From Isochrysis galbana (taxonomy: Eukaryota > Haptophyta > Isochrysidales > Isochrysidaceae), in the NCBI GenBank assembly GCA_018136815.1, contig CM030931.1, positions 5,276,148 to 5,340,147 of the forward strand: a DNA stretch of 64,000 bases, read 5' to 3'. The first letter of the stretch is position 1; every line of letters begins with the position of its first letter. Positions 63,405 through 64,000 of the stretch are shown piece after piece. The notes below the pieces were generated by a model, which saw only the letters and a program-made list of their open reading frames with translations, had not been told where the DNA came from and ran no database searches. Both the position numbers and the translations under genes were made by a program.

Positions 63405-63814
63405 AGGGGAGGGGGGAGCGGCAGCTCTCCCCTCCGGCAGTAACGTGTCTTCTCGCCCCGTTTGGGTAAGAGAAGACGGGGGCGCCAGAGCCAGGAGGGA
63501 AGGGCCGCGGCTCGCCGTGGCCACTCGCACTAGCGAGGGAGATTAGCGCTTCTGGGCCCCTATCTCACGAGTGCCCCCCCCCCCGCGTTGCTTTTACCCG
63601 AAAGGGGTTTTCCCCCAGCGTGGACTCGAGGAGAGGACGCGCTGGGGTGCGCGGGGTCGGTGCGTGCACTGGGGGGAGGACAAATATCGAGGGGAGGGGG
63701 CAGTGCCCCCACCCCCCGGTATCACTCGGACACCTGGCTCGTCAGGCATGGCGGGATTCCGGGACGGAAAAGTTGTGTCCAATTAGCTAGTGGGGTTGGC
63801 TAGGATATAACATT
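63405..63814. repeat. About 400-bp repeat, inverted copy of 11428-11825
   Basis: GGCAGCTCTCCCCTCCGG, GGGGGCGCCAGAGCCAGGAG, TCAGGCATGGCGGGATTCCG and TAGTGGGGTTGGCTAGGATA are the reverse complement of the copy at 11.4-11.8 kb. The two copies face each other across 51 kb. Confidence 0.88.
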
Positions 63815-64000
63815 GATTATTTTATTTTTATCATTCGCCTCGGGCCTAATCCTCCTCGCGAAGGCGGTCGATCTTCGTAGACGACAAAAGTACGCGCAAG
63901 CGGAAATCGACGCGGTAGCTGACGCTAGGAAAGCTCAGATGGCGGCGATCCCCGGGACGGCCCGGCCGGACACCTTAGCGGAACTCAATCGCAAAGTAGT
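63804..64000 (+). CDS. Partial ORF at right edge, membrane-anchor-like
   Basis: After a TAG at 63801 the frame is open to the edge: a hydrophobic stretch (ITLIILFLSFASGLILLAKA), then a basic and Ala-rich helix (VDLRRRQKYAQAEIDAVADA, RKAQMAAIPGTARPDTLAEL). No ATG is present, so if real it is an internal exon or the start lies elsewhere. The first codons overlap the repeat end. Confidence 0.35.

Overview
This is a nuclear contig from a eukaryote with a repeat-rich, GC-rich genome, most likely a unicellular alga. A haptophyte-type alga fits best, but no ribosomal or organelle marker is present to prove it. The evidence is: genes split by GT-AG introns of about 80-540 bp; a fused HisH-HisF imidazole glycerol phosphate synthase; a UFM1-activating E1 (UBA5); a lumen-type cyclophilin; a gametolysin-like (M11) protease with hydroxyproline-type Pro-rich linkers; Copia, LINE, hAT and LTR remnants; long G-runs and purine tracts; and a 100-N assembly gap at 22760-22859. 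No bacterial operon structure is seen.

Layout. 1-3937 (minus): a very long Pro-rich, heptad-repeat protein that runs off the left edge. 5776-8112: a decayed Ty1/Copia element. 8476-10078: a TIR element with TA target duplication, sitting in a repeat whose empty copy lies at 26.9 kb. 10235-10813: an ER thioredoxin-like membrane protein. 12588-15627 (minus): six-exon HIS7. 17102-17629 (minus): an AT-rich orphan flanked by direct repeats. 20836-22008: a membrane sulfotransferase. 22860-26737: the M11 protease, its start lost in the gap and next to an LTR end. 29441-31025 (minus): UBA5. 33746-35244: a CCR4/Angel/2'-phosphodiesterase-like EEP enzyme. 35649-36990: LINE remnant. 37588-38586 (minus): a secreted protein. 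39954-48345: a composite 8.4-kb element with 24-bp perfect TIRs and TA duplication. 50028-50945 (minus): an Abitram domain fused to a CCCH finger. 51.5-57.3 kb: a graveyard of LINE, LTR and hAT pieces around one orphan gene (53744-54319). 58344-59556 (minus): cyclophilin. 60276-61381: class II aldolase. 62.4-64 kb: LINE ORF1, a long inverted repeat shared with 11.4-11.8 kb, and a partial ORF at the edge.

The most interesting system is the 39954-48345 element. It carries a C2H2-finger/HTH ORF, an inverted IS4/IS5-type transposase remnant, a leucine-rich-repeat ORF, a 1.9-kb array that is open in all six frames over its centre, and a Fanzor-like (eukaryotic TnpB relative) ORF next to the right terminus. 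The right end, with a 14-bp perfect hairpin and the TIR, is where a guide (omega) RNA would be expected. The RuvC-III aspartate is not clearly recognisable, so activity is open.

The housekeeping genes do not form a pathway together. They are islands between nested transposons. Two of the metabolic enzymes (HIS7 and the aldolase) share an unusual C-terminal hydrophobic tail. No tRNA, rRNA or CRISPR was recognised by eye.
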